Shown here piece by piece: positions 27,321 to 35,810 of a DNA stretch of 64,000 nt. This DNA is from Paenibacillus sp. 19GGS1-52. GTDB lineage: Bacteria; Bacillota; Bacilli; Paenibacillales; Paenibacillaceae. The stretch covers positions 806,001-870,000 of the forward strand of contig NZ_CP059724.1 of assembly GCF_022369515.1 (NCBI RefSeq), written 5' to 3'. The notes under the pieces are model-generated. The model was not told the DNA's origin. It made no database searches and was given only the letters and a program-made list of their open reading frames with translations. The position numbers and the translations under genes were made by a program. How positions within the stretch are numbered: the first letter of the stretch is position 1; each line of letters starts with the position of its first letter.

Positions 27321-28958
27321 ATGCTTGGATTAGGCTCCAGAACGGCTGGTCTTGCCATTGAGCAAACCGGTATCCACTATATTAGTTTAAATAATAAATC
27401 CTGGGAAGTACGCAAGAAAAAGTTCCTTCCCTTGCCACCAGGTATGATCGTCGAAAACCAGGTTGCAGACAACCAGGCGCTTTTGGATTGGATCAAGCAG
27501 TGGGTAAAAAAGGAAGGCCTACGCGGTTCGCGGGTATCCCTATCCATTCCTCCCTCACAGGTCATTATTCGTAAGATGAGTATTGCTAGCATTATCGACA
27601 AGCAAGTAGAGCAACTCGTCAAGCTGGAAGTGGAGACAGGTCTATATCTGCCTTTTGAGAACCCTGTGTACGACTATGTTACAACTGAAGTAGATGAGAA
27701 TGAGAGCCACCTGCTCGTGTTCGCCGCACCGCGCCAATGGATTCAGGACTATGTAGATGTGCTGGAGAATGCAGGGCTGAAGGTAAATAATGTTGAAGTA
27801 TCTGCAACGGCATTAGCTCGAAGTATCGCAATGGGACATGGCGAGGATTTTACCGAAACGCTGCTTATTCAACTGGAGCAGTCTCTGCTGGATATTTACA
27901 TGTTTCACGAGGGGAATCCCGTATTTATTCGGACGATTAACCTATATGATTTGAATCAGGGCAGTCCTGTCGTCGGGAATGACAATCTGGGTAACGTGGA
28001 TTACATGGCTGAGGCAGCTGCCACAATGACCTTAGAAGAACATCCTGAAGAACATCTCTCACCTGAGCAGATGGTGGAGATTACAGCCGAAATCTCACGC
28101 ATGCTAAACTTTTATCAATACAGTCTGCACGACGGATCAACACGGATTAAAAATGTGCTGATCACTGGCTCGCCGCAAGTGCGTAAACAGCTGAATGATG
28201 AGTTAGTGAAGTCACTGACTGATATAGAAATTATCCCAATCAGCCTGGATCAGCTTTCTGATTCCGCCGTACCTGATCCGGAGTTAAATCATTATCGTGT
28301 AGCGGCAGGGGCTGCCTTAAGAAGCGAAAGCACCAAGGCTATTGATCTTCTTCCAAAAGAAGACCGGGAGGCCTTGCTGTTTCCTTATGTAGCTATGGCT
28401 CTTGTTGGAATCTGGCTGCTGGCAAGCATTGGGACAGGCATTTATTATGCTGCCAATAAGGGTGAAATTTCGAATGGGAAAGAACAAATTCAAGGGCTGC
28501 AGGATCGTACGACTCTGATGCAGGTAGAACTAGCGAAGCTCACGAATGGCGGGACCGGGCAATTGGATCGGAACGCTGTTATCGAAGAGCTGTTGAAGCA
28601 CAAGACGGATGCGGTCTCGATACTCGATGAACTGTTAAAGGGGCTGCCAAAGGGCGCCGTATTCCGCGATATCATGTATACGCAAGGAGCTTCTGTAGCT
28701 CTAACCGTTAATGTTGTAACGATGGAGGACGCCTCAAGCTATCTGAAGCAACTTCACGGCATGTCTTTTGTTAAGGGGGCTTCTATCCAGAAGTTGACTG
28801 AGGAAGGTATTGCAGTAGGTAACGGTAGCTCTGTAGAAATGACCTCTACAATCATGTATTCGGCCATTTATCAATTAGATTTGTCAGCAGTGCAGCAGCA
28901 GGATAATGCTGTGGCTGCAAGTCAAGGGGAGGTGGACAGCAATGGAACAGATCAATAA
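27321..28958 (+). CDS. PilM-PilN fusion, pilus alignment protein
   Basis: 545 residues, longer than PilM alone (about 350). Residues 1-345 are the actin-like PilM: AGLAIEQTGIHYISL, VSLSIPPSQVIIRKM, and KNVLITGSPQVR near the nucleotide site. A membrane helix at about 353-376 (YVAMALVGIWLLASIGTGIYY) is followed by a coiled coil (KEQIQGLQDRTTLMQVELAKL) and an extracytoplasmic domain in the style of PilN. In most bacteria PilM and PilN are separate and PilN's short cytoplasmic tail docks in PilM; here they would be one chain. Overlaps the next start by 17 bases. Confidence 0.82.
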   Translation: MLGLGSRTAGLAIEQTGIHYISLNNKSWEVRKKKFLPLPPGMIVENQVADNQALLDWIKQWVKKEGLRGSRVSLSIPPSQVIIRKMSIASIIDKQVEQLVKLEVETGLYLPFENPVYDYVTTEVDENESHLLVFAAPRQWIQDYVDVLENAGLKVNNVEVSATALARSIAMGHGEDFTETLLIQLEQSLLDIYMFHEGNPVFIRTINLYDLNQGSPVVGNDNLGNVDYMAEAAATMTLEEHPEEHLSPEQMVEITAEISRMLNFYQYSLHDGSTRIKNVLITGSPQVRKQLNDELVKSLTDIEIIPISLDQLSDSAVPDPELNHYRVAAGAALRSESTKAIDLLPKEDREALLFPYVAMALVGIWLLASIGTGIYYAANKGEISNGKEQIQGLQDRTTLMQVELAKLTNGGTGQLDRNAVIEELLKHKTDAVSILDELLKGLPKGAVFRDIMYTQGASVALTVNVVTMEDASSYLKQLHGMSFVKGASIQKLTEEGIAVGNGSSVEMTSTIMYSAIYQLDLSAVQQQDNAVAASQGEVDSNGTDQ

Positions 28959-29547
28959 GTATCGTTCACACATCGTACTTGGAGTGCTCATAATGTTCCT
29001 GCTGCTCTTCGCTTTCTTCATGCTTAGTATACAGCCGGCGAATAAACAAATATCCACACAGCAAGCAGAGCTTGAGCGTCTTAATCAGGAAACTGCGATC
29101 TTCCAGAACAAAATTAATGAATTAAAAAGTAATAGTAATTCCGGTAATTCAGAGCAAGATAAACTTCTTGCAGCACTTCCGAAAGGCGATGACAGTGAAG
29201 GACTCATTCTTAATTTAAGCACAATAAGTTCGTCTGCACAGGTGCGATTAACGGATATTAGCTTTATAACGGATGAGCTCAACCCGTTTCAGGATACGAC
29301 AGGTTCCACCGAAGTGCTATATCCTACAGTCAAACAGATGAAAATGGCTGCGGCAGTGCAGGGTACTTATACGAGCATTCGCAAATGGATGAGCGAACTG
29401 CAGGATATACCCCGTATCGTCAATATAGATTCATTCAGTTTCCAAGAGCCGTATGATCAGCCGGAAACGGGAAGTCCTGAAAGCATCCTAACCGCTAACA
29501 TCACCTTCACAGCCTATTTTGAAACGACAGCAGCAGCTCAGCAATAG
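28942..29547 (+). CDS. PilO-like pilus assembly protein
   Basis: 201 residues from ATG 28942, which has GGGGAGGTGG six bases upstream; an earlier ATG at 28906 lacks such a site. One membrane helix (HIVLGVLIMFLLLFAFFMLSI), a coiled coil (ISTQQAELERLNQETAIFQNKINEL in parts) and a C-terminal ferredoxin-like domain ending in ILTANITFTAYFET. This is the PilO layout, the partner of PilN in the alignment complex. Last gene of the pilus cluster; a terminator follows. Confidence 0.8.
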   Translation: MEQINKYRSHIVLGVLIMFLLLFAFFMLSIQPANKQISTQQAELERLNQETAIFQNKINELKSNSNSGNSEQDKLLAALPKGDDSEGLILNLSTISSSAQVRLTDISFITDELNPFQDTTGSTEVLYPTVKQMKMAAAVQGTYTSIRKWMSELQDIPRIVNIDSFSFQEPYDQPETGSPESILTANITFTAYFETTAAAQQ

Positions 29548-29593
29548 GCTATGCAAATAGGTCTTTTCTCAGTACTCTAATTTCAATCAGCAG

Positions 29594-29634
29594 GCTCCGC
29601 GTTCTCTTATAATAAGAGGGGTGGAGTTTTTTTT
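29594..29634 (+). terminator. Terminator of the pil operon
   Basis: CTCC...TTCTCTTAT pairs with ATAAGAG...GGAG and a run of eight T follows. Confidence 0.85.
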
Positions 29635-29754
29635 GTTGTATTTGGAAATGATCCCCTTTTCAATGTTCTGTGGATTGGGTACTTTTACTTACGGGGTATT
29701 GTAAGCACGTTATAGTGCCTAACGTCTGTACTTGGAAAGCAGGAGAAATTTAAG

Positions 29755-30360
29755 ATGAATAAAAAGATAATGATAGGTTCTTTAGCACTTTCACTGGGTT
29801 TGGTATCTGCAGGGAGTGGAGCGATGGCCGCTTCAGCACCACTGGTAAACCCTACCGTGATAAAGACTGTAGCTGTATCCGTTCCAGGCAAGGAAGGTCC
29901 AGCCACCATTAATAATTTGACGGTGAAGAGTATTATTCCACTCGTAGTCCATGCAAAAGCGTTATATATTTATTCTAATCATGGTGGAAATGCATACAAC
30001 CCAGAGACTTTTCAATATAACGGTGCAGAATACCGCTATCTGTCGAGTGACATTGGCACGAAGCAGAAGTTGATGAATTACATAAAACGGGGCTATACCT
30101 CCAATGCGGCAGCCTTTTATGTGCAAACACAGTATTTGGAGCGGAACGGGAGAATGGCGCAAGTCAATGTGGATTTAGGGAATTCTTTGGCCTATGAGAA
30201 GGCAACCGCAAAAATGGTCTCGAAGAATGCAACAGCAGCTGTGTTTGAGCTGACAGTTCCACATCAGGGAGGCCAAGGAGCAAGCGAGTTGGTTACGGTG
30301 AAGCTGAAGAAGGTTAGTGGGTTCTGGAGAATCGATGTGTCTCCGGATACCCTTTTATAA
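29755..30360 (+). CDS. Secreted IseA-like (DL-endopeptidase inhibitor family) protein
   Basis: 201 residues with a signal peptide (MNKKIMIGSLALSLGLVSAG, cleavage likely after AMAA). The mature part has YRYLSSDIGTKQKLMNYI, FYVQTQYLERNGRMAQVN, and VTVKLKKVSGFWRIDVSP, which I recognise as the IseA/YoeB type. The Bacillus member binds cell-wall DL-endopeptidases and restrains them. This would act outside the membrane on autolysins; the partner here is not known. The assignment is by remembered motif order, so moderate. Confidence 0.65.
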   Translation: MNKKIMIGSLALSLGLVSAGSGAMAASAPLVNPTVIKTVAVSVPGKEGPATINNLTVKSIIPLVVHAKALYIYSNHGGNAYNPETFQYNGAEYRYLSSDIGTKQKLMNYIKRGYTSNAAAFYVQTQYLERNGRMAQVNVDLGNSLAYEKATAKMVSKNATAAVFELTVPHQGGQGASELVTVKLKKVSGFWRIDVSPDTLL

Positions 30361-30408
30361 AAGAGTGCTAAAGGGAAGTTAGACTTGCGGGTGGATGAGG
30401 AAGAGGCT

Positions 30409-30816
30409 TTAGTGCTGGAAGCGGAGCAGATCTGAGGTATAGGCGACTCCGGCGAACTTGCCGTTTCGGGTGATAATGACGCAGTCATTCTTCAGGGGTT
30501 CAGGGCGTTTCTGGGCTTCGGCGAGTATAGATTCTGGTGAAGCGGAGATGTCAAAGATCAGTGGTTTTGTATTCATAAGCTTCATTACTGGCTCGCGGTA
30601 GAACAGATCTATCCCATTCCGTCCTGTAGCCCTCAGGAAAAACCGTTCGCTCATAAGTAGTCCAAGTGGTTCGTTAGTAGCATCGCATACAACGATACAT
30701 TTGGATTCTGGATGCTGGAACATGACGCGTAATGTTTCCCGGCAAGTACGGGTGGCAAAAACGGCAGGAGCGCTGCGGATAATTCCAGCTAGTTCGTTTA
30801 GTTGAGCTGTAGTCAT
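30409..30816 (-). CDS. CBS-domain protein
   Basis: About 135 residues from ATG ending 30816, eight bases after AAAGGA; in-frame upstream codons are not well supported. Two CBS-like halves: APAVFATRTCRETLRVMFQHPESKCIVVCDATNEPLGLLMSERFF (quoted for position only: residues about 15-58) and the second around FDISASPESILAEAQKRPE ending in CVIITRNGKFAGVAYTSDLL. CBS pairs bind adenine nucleotides and regulate attached or partner proteins. It stands alone, so its partner is unknown. Confidence 0.78.
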   Translation of the reverse strand: MTTAQLNELAGIIRSAPAVFATRTCRETLRVMFQHPESKCIVVCDATNEPLGLLMSERFFLRATGRNGIDLFYREPVMKLMNTKPLIFDISASPESILAEAQKRPEPLKNDCVIITRNGKFAGVAYTSDLLRFQH

Positions 30817-30925
30817 AAGGATCATCCTTTCTGATGTAAGTCTACTTCTACTGTACTCCTGGATCGTAAATTCTAACGGCCGCACAGGTAAGCTGTATGT
30901 AAAGTATGCGTTGAAATCTTTGCGC

Positions 30926-30973
30926 TAAAAAACGGTCAGACCTCTCAGCACATGAGGTCCGGCCGTTTTTTTT
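30926..30973. terminator. Bidirectional terminator downstream of the VanW gene
   Basis: AAAAAACGG and GACCTC pair with GAGGTC and CCGTTTTTTTT. On the minus strand it would end transcripts from the VanW gene before the CBS gene. Confidence 0.8.
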
Positions 30974-30980
30974 ATGAAAA

Positions 30981-31077
30981 TATAAGAATTTATATGCTTC
31001 ACGCAATAATTTATCCTTATATTTCTCGAAGAAACGGGTACCGTCCATAAAAGGACGGCGAAGCTATTTCTTCTTGA
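30981..31077. repeat. Hairpin repeat family B, copy 2
   Basis: The core (31015-31077) reads CCTTATATTTCTCGAAGAAA, then the hairpin CCGTCCATAAAAGGACGG, then TTTCTTCTTG. A left flank with TATAAGAATTTATATG (30981-30996) is shared with copy 4. It lies downstream of the minus-strand VanW gene. Confidence 0.85.
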
Positions 31078-31089
31078 TAACAAAGATAC

Positions 31090-32517
31090 TTATTCGCTGC
31101 GAATTCCATCTTCCACTAGCGGCTTTCTCAAATTATCCGGTGTTGCAGATTTGCTAATACCGGCACGATTTACAGCAATTATCTGTTTCTGCGCGGGATA
31201 GACATCGCGGGATAGCTTTTTCTTCTCAACGGCCTTGCCGTCAACGAATCGGGTAATGTAGGTTTCTACAACATACCCGGTCCTGCCGCTCTGTATCACC
31301 CGCGAGCTTCCAGGCGAGAGGGAAGAGTCACTAATGTATTTATCACTAGCAGGGAGTTCCTCAACCGTCTGTGAGTGTATTTGATAGCTGGTGTTCTGCG
31401 GAAATGTGCCAAACAGCTTCACGGTCAGTGACCGTCCCTGTACGGCGGCTTTGATGATGAGATATTTGCCGGTCGTATTGCGAAAGCGGAAGTTAATATA
31501 CCCTTCTGCGAAGGTAGCATCCTGTCCTTTGGGCAGATAGCTGACCGGAAGAGAATGATTGTGCCGCTCGACGATTTCAAGTCCCGAACGCAGCGCGGCA
31601 TTATACAGGGTGCTGGAAACCTGGCAGATCCCTCCGCCCATCCCTGGCTGCAGCTTTCCATTCACAATCACAGGTGCTTGGCGAAAACCGTATTTGGTCT
31701 TGGCTTTTTCAATAGCTTTGCCATAATCAAAAATGGCACCCGGTGGGAGGACGGTGCCGTTTACGGCTTTGGCGGCTGAATCGACATTGTATGTTCGCCC
31801 GGGTCCGCTTGCGCCGAGATTGGTGCTGAATTGTGCTATTTTTCGTTCAATCCCTTGTGCTTTCAATGCCTTTAAGGTTATATCCGGTGGCAGAACTGCT
31901 AAAGGAACCTCAAGGGTAATTCCCTTGCCCTGCAAGGCTTTCAGTCTACTTAATCTTGTGGGGATAGCAGCCCGCAGCGTTGTCTCAAGAGTGTTCCAAT
32001 CCACCTCATATGAGGTAGTCTCAGGCGTATACACTACTCGGTCATCACTGGTAATCCGCCGCGTTGCATCCACGGGAATGCCGAATGTTTCTCTCTCCCA
32101 GGCTGGGCTGAGACTAGTCTGCAGCGCTTCGATTTCCAGGTGTGCCCCGAGACTCCAACTTACTTGGAAGCTGTGGCGTGCCTTCACCCGGTCCATAAGC
32201 CTGCCCTCATCGAGCTCTTTAAGACTCCGCAGAAAGTCCTCTGCCTCGAATGTCACTCCAGCCTGCTTCAATGTAAGGGTCAGCTCAGTATTCCCCTCTG
32301 CCTTCAGCACCAAGGGGAGTGATTGCATAGCCTTCAGCCGTTCATCGAGTCCGGCACGGACTTCAACAAAGCTCATTCCACTGATGTCCCAGCCTGCAAG
32401 ATCTGTGTCTTCAGGCAATGTATTCTGACTGCCGTATAAATGAAGCCCTCCCAATACAAGTGAGCCGGCCAAGAGGAGGCCGATCATTCCAATGAGGGCG
32501 ATGTGAATTTTTTTCAT
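31090..32517 (-). CDS. VanW-domain protein with YoaR-type and G5 domains
   Basis: About 475 residues from ATG ending 32517 (AAGGAG seven bases upstream; an earlier TTG abuts it). One N-terminal hydrophobic helix (IALIGMIGLLLAGSLVLGGL) anchors or exports it. Residues 40-230 contain two repeats of the putative peptidoglycan-binding domain of YoaR (DLAGWDISGMSFVEV). VanW follows (FDYGKAIEKA, GGGICQVSSTLYNAAL, ERHNHSLPVSYLPKGQDATF) and then a G5-like domain (GYVVETYITRFVDGK). The G5 fold binds sugars in known cases. VanW's role is unknown; the resistance name is historical and does not imply vancomycin resistance. Confidence 0.88.
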   Translation of the reverse strand: MKKIHIALIGMIGLLLAGSLVLGGLHLYGSQNTLPEDTDLAGWDISGMSFVEVRAGLDERLKAMQSLPLVLKAEGNTELTLTLKQAGVTFEAEDFLRSLKELDEGRLMDRVKARHSFQVSWSLGAHLEIEALQTSLSPAWERETFGIPVDATRRITSDDRVVYTPETTSYEVDWNTLETTLRAAIPTRLSRLKALQGKGITLEVPLAVLPPDITLKALKAQGIERKIAQFSTNLGASGPGRTYNVDSAAKAVNGTVLPPGAIFDYGKAIEKAKTKYGFRQAPVIVNGKLQPGMGGGICQVSSTLYNAALRSGLEIVERHNHSLPVSYLPKGQDATFAEGYINFRFRNTTGKYLIIKAAVQGRSLTVKLFGTFPQNTSYQIHSQTVEELPASDKYISDSSLSPGSSRVIQSGRTGYVVETYITRFVDGKAVEKKKLSRDVYPAQKQIIAVNRAGISKSATPDNLRKPLVEDGIRSE

Positions 32518-32754
32518 GAACAATCTCCTTATTGGGTCTGATTTGCGCTAAGGCAGGCGCAGCCCATGATTACATAGCAGAAAAGATGATATTTCTATGT
32601 ATATGTACGGTCCTAGCAAAACTTTCGGGTACTCAAGCAGTTACGTATTTGTTACAATAGATACGGTGCGGTAATATTGAAGTTTATGGAAACCTGCGCT
32701 GGACCTTGTCGAAGGGCCAAGTAGCGGAGAATGTCAAACTCGGGAAGTGATAAA

Positions 32755-33441
32755 ATGATTGAAATGCAGGATGTGTGGAAGACCTACGCAAATGGGACCC
32801 ATGCTTTGCAAGGTGTATCTGTCAAAATCGATCGCAACGAATTCGTGTATATCGTCGGACCGTCCGGCGCAGGTAAATCAACTTTCATGAAATTAATTTA
32901 TAGAGAAGAAGTTCCGACCAAGGGGCAAATTTCTGTAGGCGGCTTTAATATTGGTAAACTTAAGCCTCGTAAGATTCCTTATGTTCGCCGCAATATTGGC
33001 GTTGTCTTTCAGGATTTCAGGCTGTTGCCGAAGATGACGGCTTTTGAGAATATTGCCTTTGCCATGGAAGTTATCGAAGCGCCGAAGAAGGTCATCAAGA
33101 AGCGTGTGAATGAGGTGCTCGATCTCGTGGGTCTGCGGAGCAAGGCTAATCGCGAGCCCTCCCAGCTGTCCGGTGGAGAGCAGCAACGAATTGCTATCGC
33201 TAGGGCAATCGTCAATAGTCCTTCTGTAATTATTGCGGACGAGCCTACAGGCAACCTGGACCCGGAGACCTCATGGGGCATTATGCAGCTGCTTGATGAA
33301 ATTAATTTTCGGGGGACAACGATCGTAATGGCAACCCACAACAGAGATATTGTGAACCGCATGCGCAAACGGGTGCTCGCCATTGAGAACGGAAACATTG
33401 TTAGAGACCAAGTGAGAGGGGATTACGGTTATGAGTTTTAA
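32755..33441 (+). CDS. ftsE: Cell division ATP-binding protein FtsE
   Basis: The ABC ATPase of the FtsEX complex that couples division or elongation to peptidoglycan hydrolysis. From ATG 32755 the protein has 228 residues, the usual Bacillus length; ATG 32731 is an in-frame alternative with a poorly spaced site. Walker A is GPSGAGKST, the signature is [14 protein letters not shown], and Walker B is [38 protein letters not shown] contains the Q-loop. Overlaps ftsX by 11 bases. Confidence 0.96.
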   Translation: MIEMQDVWKTYANGTHALQGVSVKIDRNEFVYIVGPSGAGKSTFMKLIYREEVPTKGQISVGGFNIGKLKPRKIPYVRRNIGVVFQDFRLLPKMTAFENIAFAMEVIEAPKKVIKKRVNEVLDLVGLRSKANREPSQLSGGEQQRIAIARAIVNSPSVIIADEPTGNLDPETSWGIMQLLDEINFRGTTIVMATHNRDIVNRMRKRVLAIENGNIVRDQVRGDYGYEF

Positions 33442-34345
33442 GACCTTCTTGCGGCATGTGCGGGAAGGCTTCAAAAACGTATTCCGCAACGGGTGGATGT
33501 CGATAGCGTCCATCACCTCCATTGTCGTGTCTCTGTTCGTGCTAGGAGTATTTATACTGCTTGTGCTCAATGTGAATGCTGTAGCTGATAAGGCGGACAG
33601 TCAGGTTCAGATCAATGTGCATTTGGCTCTGAATACCGATCAGAAGATGCGCGAGACGTTAGAGAACGAAATTGGCAGTATGCCGGAAGTCAGCAAGATT
33701 GAATTCATCTCCAAGGAGCAAGGGCTGAAGGATTTCCGTAAAGACATGGGCAAGGATGCGGCTGAGCTTCTGGAAGGGTTCGACACAGATAATAATCCGC
33801 TGCCGGACAAGCTGCTGGTAGAGGTTGTTGAGCCGACGACGGTTGCGTTTGTCTCTGAGAAGATTGAAGCGCTCAACAAAATTCACCCCGAGCAGCCGAT
33901 ATATAAAGTGAACTATGGTAAGGGCTCCATTGAGACATTATTTAAGGTCACGCGTGCCGTGCGCAACATCGGTTTTATTTTTGTAGCGGGACTGGCGCTG
34001 ATGTCGATGTTTCTGATCTCGAATACCATTCGGGTTACGATTCTGGCCCGGCGCAAGGAGATTGGCATTATGAAGCTGGTAGGCGCAACAAACTATTTTA
34101 TTCGCTGGCCCTTTTTTATAGAAGGCGCACTGATTGGGATGATTGGATCATTAGTCACCTCAGGTGCTTTGTATATCGGCTATACCAGCTTGGTAGCGTC
34201 CGTACAGGGAGATCCAATGCTTGGACTCGAATTAGTTCCCTTTAACCATATATGGATGCAGCTGTGCGGTTTGCTGGTAGGTCTCGGCGTGCTGATTGGT
34301 GTCTGGGGAAGTACCGTATCTATTCGCAAGTTTTTGAAAGTATAA
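33431..34345 (+). CDS. ftsX: Cell division protein FtsX
   Basis: 304 residues. Helix 1 (ITSIVVSLFVLGVFILLVLNV) is followed by an extracellular domain (about 55-165, SQVQINVHLALNTDQKMRETLENEIG region) that contacts the hydrolase or its activator. Three further helices lie in the C-terminal half with the FtsX-type ETLFKVTRAVRNIGFIFVAGLALMSM. It carries the extracellular signal from FtsE. It is directly followed by a coiled-coil M23 peptidase, the likely partner. Confidence 0.95.
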   Translation: MSFKTFLRHVREGFKNVFRNGWMSIASITSIVVSLFVLGVFILLVLNVNAVADKADSQVQINVHLALNTDQKMRETLENEIGSMPEVSKIEFISKEQGLKDFRKDMGKDAAELLEGFDTDNNPLPDKLLVEVVEPTTVAFVSEKIEALNKIHPEQPIYKVNYGKGSIETLFKVTRAVRNIGFIFVAGLALMSMFLISNTIRVTILARRKEIGIMKLVGATNYFIRWPFFIEGALIGMIGSLVTSGALYIGYTSLVASVQGDPMLGLELVPFNHIWMQLCGLLVGLGVLIGVWGSTVSIRKFLKV

Positions 34346-34399
34346 CAAGATCCAATTTGAAATGATCTATACTTATGAATAAAGGATGGGGAGTGCGAG

Positions 34400-35689
34400 T
34401 TGAAGAAGATTGCCGCCGGCTTAGCTGTATTGTTACTGGCTGTCACCATATTCCAACCCTCTGACGGTTATGCCAAGAAGACTAGTGTTACTGAGATCGA
34501 CAAGCAGCTGAAGAAGCTGCAGCAAGAAGTACAGACTGCCAAGGCACAGCAGGAGAAAGCCGCTTCGCGCAATCAGGAAGCACAGCACTATAAGAACAAG
34601 ACCAATCTCAATCTGCAGTATGTACTGGAGCAAGTGGATCTCGTAAAGGGTAAGATGACCGATATTTCCTCCAAGATCGCCAAGACGGAAGATTCATTGA
34701 ACGTTACAGCTACCGAATTGGACGAAGCGGAGGCACGTGTAGCTTCAAGGGAGAAGCTGCTGGAGTCCCGTGTTCGGCTAATGTATACGGATGGTGCAGT
34801 GTCTTATCTGGATGTCTTGCTCTCATCCACGAGCTTTTCTGACTTTCTGGATCGAGCGGACTCTCTGAAGATGATTGTGGATCAGGATCAGGATCTGTTG
34901 GTGCAGCATAAGCTGGACAAGCAGACAGTTGTTGTCAAGAAGCAGCAGCTTGAAGGGCAATATGCGCAAGCTAAACAGCTGTATACAGATTTGGAATCCC
35001 AGCGCAGCATGCTGAAGGAGAAGGAAGACGAGAAGCAGGAGCTTATCGCTTACTACGACAAGGAAATTCAGGAGTCTGATGAAGTCAGCGAGGAGCAGAA
35101 TGCCAAGCTGGTAGAGCTTGCAAGCAATCGTTCAGCCCTGGAGCAGCAAAAGGATAAGATAAAGGCTGAGGAAGCGGCCCGCAAAGCAGCGGCGGTCAAA
35201 GCGGCTGCGGCCAAAGCGGAAGCGGCTCGCCAGGCTAAAGCGAATTCTTCCAGTAGCGGAAGCAATAGTTCCAGTTCAGCCTATGAAGGTGGGAATGGAC
35301 CTTTCCTGCTTCCTGTAGGGTCCGTCAGAATTTCGTCAGGCTTCGGCCCGCGGACACATCCGGTTACGGGTGAGGTAGGCAAGATGCATACCGGGGTTGA
35401 CTTTGCAGTTCCACAGGGAACCGATATTCATGCGGCTGATGCCGGAACGGTACTTGTGGCTGAATGGTGGAGCGGTTATGGTTATTGTGTGATTGTTGAC
35501 CATGGCGGAGGCGTGTGGACACTGTATGGACATATCCGTGAGGGCGGCATAAAGGTTAAGGTAGGGGATCACGTTGATCGCGGTCAGACAATTGCTGAAT
35601 CTGGTGCGACAGGCCGTGTAACAGGCCCACATCTTCATTTCGAAGTACGGATTGATGGTAAGCCGGTTAATCCTATGCCTTATCTCTAA
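34400..35689 (+). CDS. Coiled-coil M23 (LytM) peptidase, EnvC-like, with intact metal ligands
   Basis: 429 residues. A signal peptide (MKKIAAGLAVLLLAVTIFQ, cleavage near GYA) is followed by long coiled coils (about 30-260), an Ala/Lys-rich and then Ser-rich linker (260-300), and a LytM domain (305-429). The zinc ligands of M23 enzymes are present: RTHPVTG, MHTGVDFAV and GPHLHFEV. By contrast the EnvC of Escherichia coli has lost them and only activates amidases. Its place after ftsEX suggests that FtsX controls it. TTG 34400 is the start, behind GGGGAG. Confidence 0.9.
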   Translation: MKKIAAGLAVLLLAVTIFQPSDGYAKKTSVTEIDKQLKKLQQEVQTAKAQQEKAASRNQEAQHYKNKTNLNLQYVLEQVDLVKGKMTDISSKIAKTEDSLNVTATELDEAEARVASREKLLESRVRLMYTDGAVSYLDVLLSSTSFSDFLDRADSLKMIVDQDQDLLVQHKLDKQTVVVKKQQLEGQYAQAKQLYTDLESQRSMLKEKEDEKQELIAYYDKEIQESDEVSEEQNAKLVELASNRSALEQQKDKIKAEEAARKAAAVKAAAAKAEAARQAKANSSSSGSNSSSSAYEGGNGPFLLPVGSVRISSGFGPRTHPVTGEVGKMHTGVDFAVPQGTDIHAADAGTVLVAEWWSGYGYCVIVDHGGGVWTLYGHIREGGIKVKVGDHVDRGQTIAESGATGRVTGPHLHFEVRIDGKPVNPMPYL

Positions 35690-35810
35690 TTTAAAGCATG
35701 CATAAATATTAATTGAAGCTGCGGCATATACTGGAAGAGATACCGTCCCTTCGTAGGATGGGGTTAGGTTGTAATGGTCAAGATGGACAAGAGGGGACGG
35801 TGGGAACATC

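Noticed and set aside
31090..32517. VanW protein as evidence of glycopeptide resistance
   Set aside because: No vanHAX-type genes are present; VanW/YoaR domains are widespread in Firmicutes without resistance.
35742..35801. ACCGTCCC / GGGACGGT inverted repeat before ctpB
   Set aside because: The arms are only eight bases and 44 bases apart, and no second copy was seen, so it is too weak to call.
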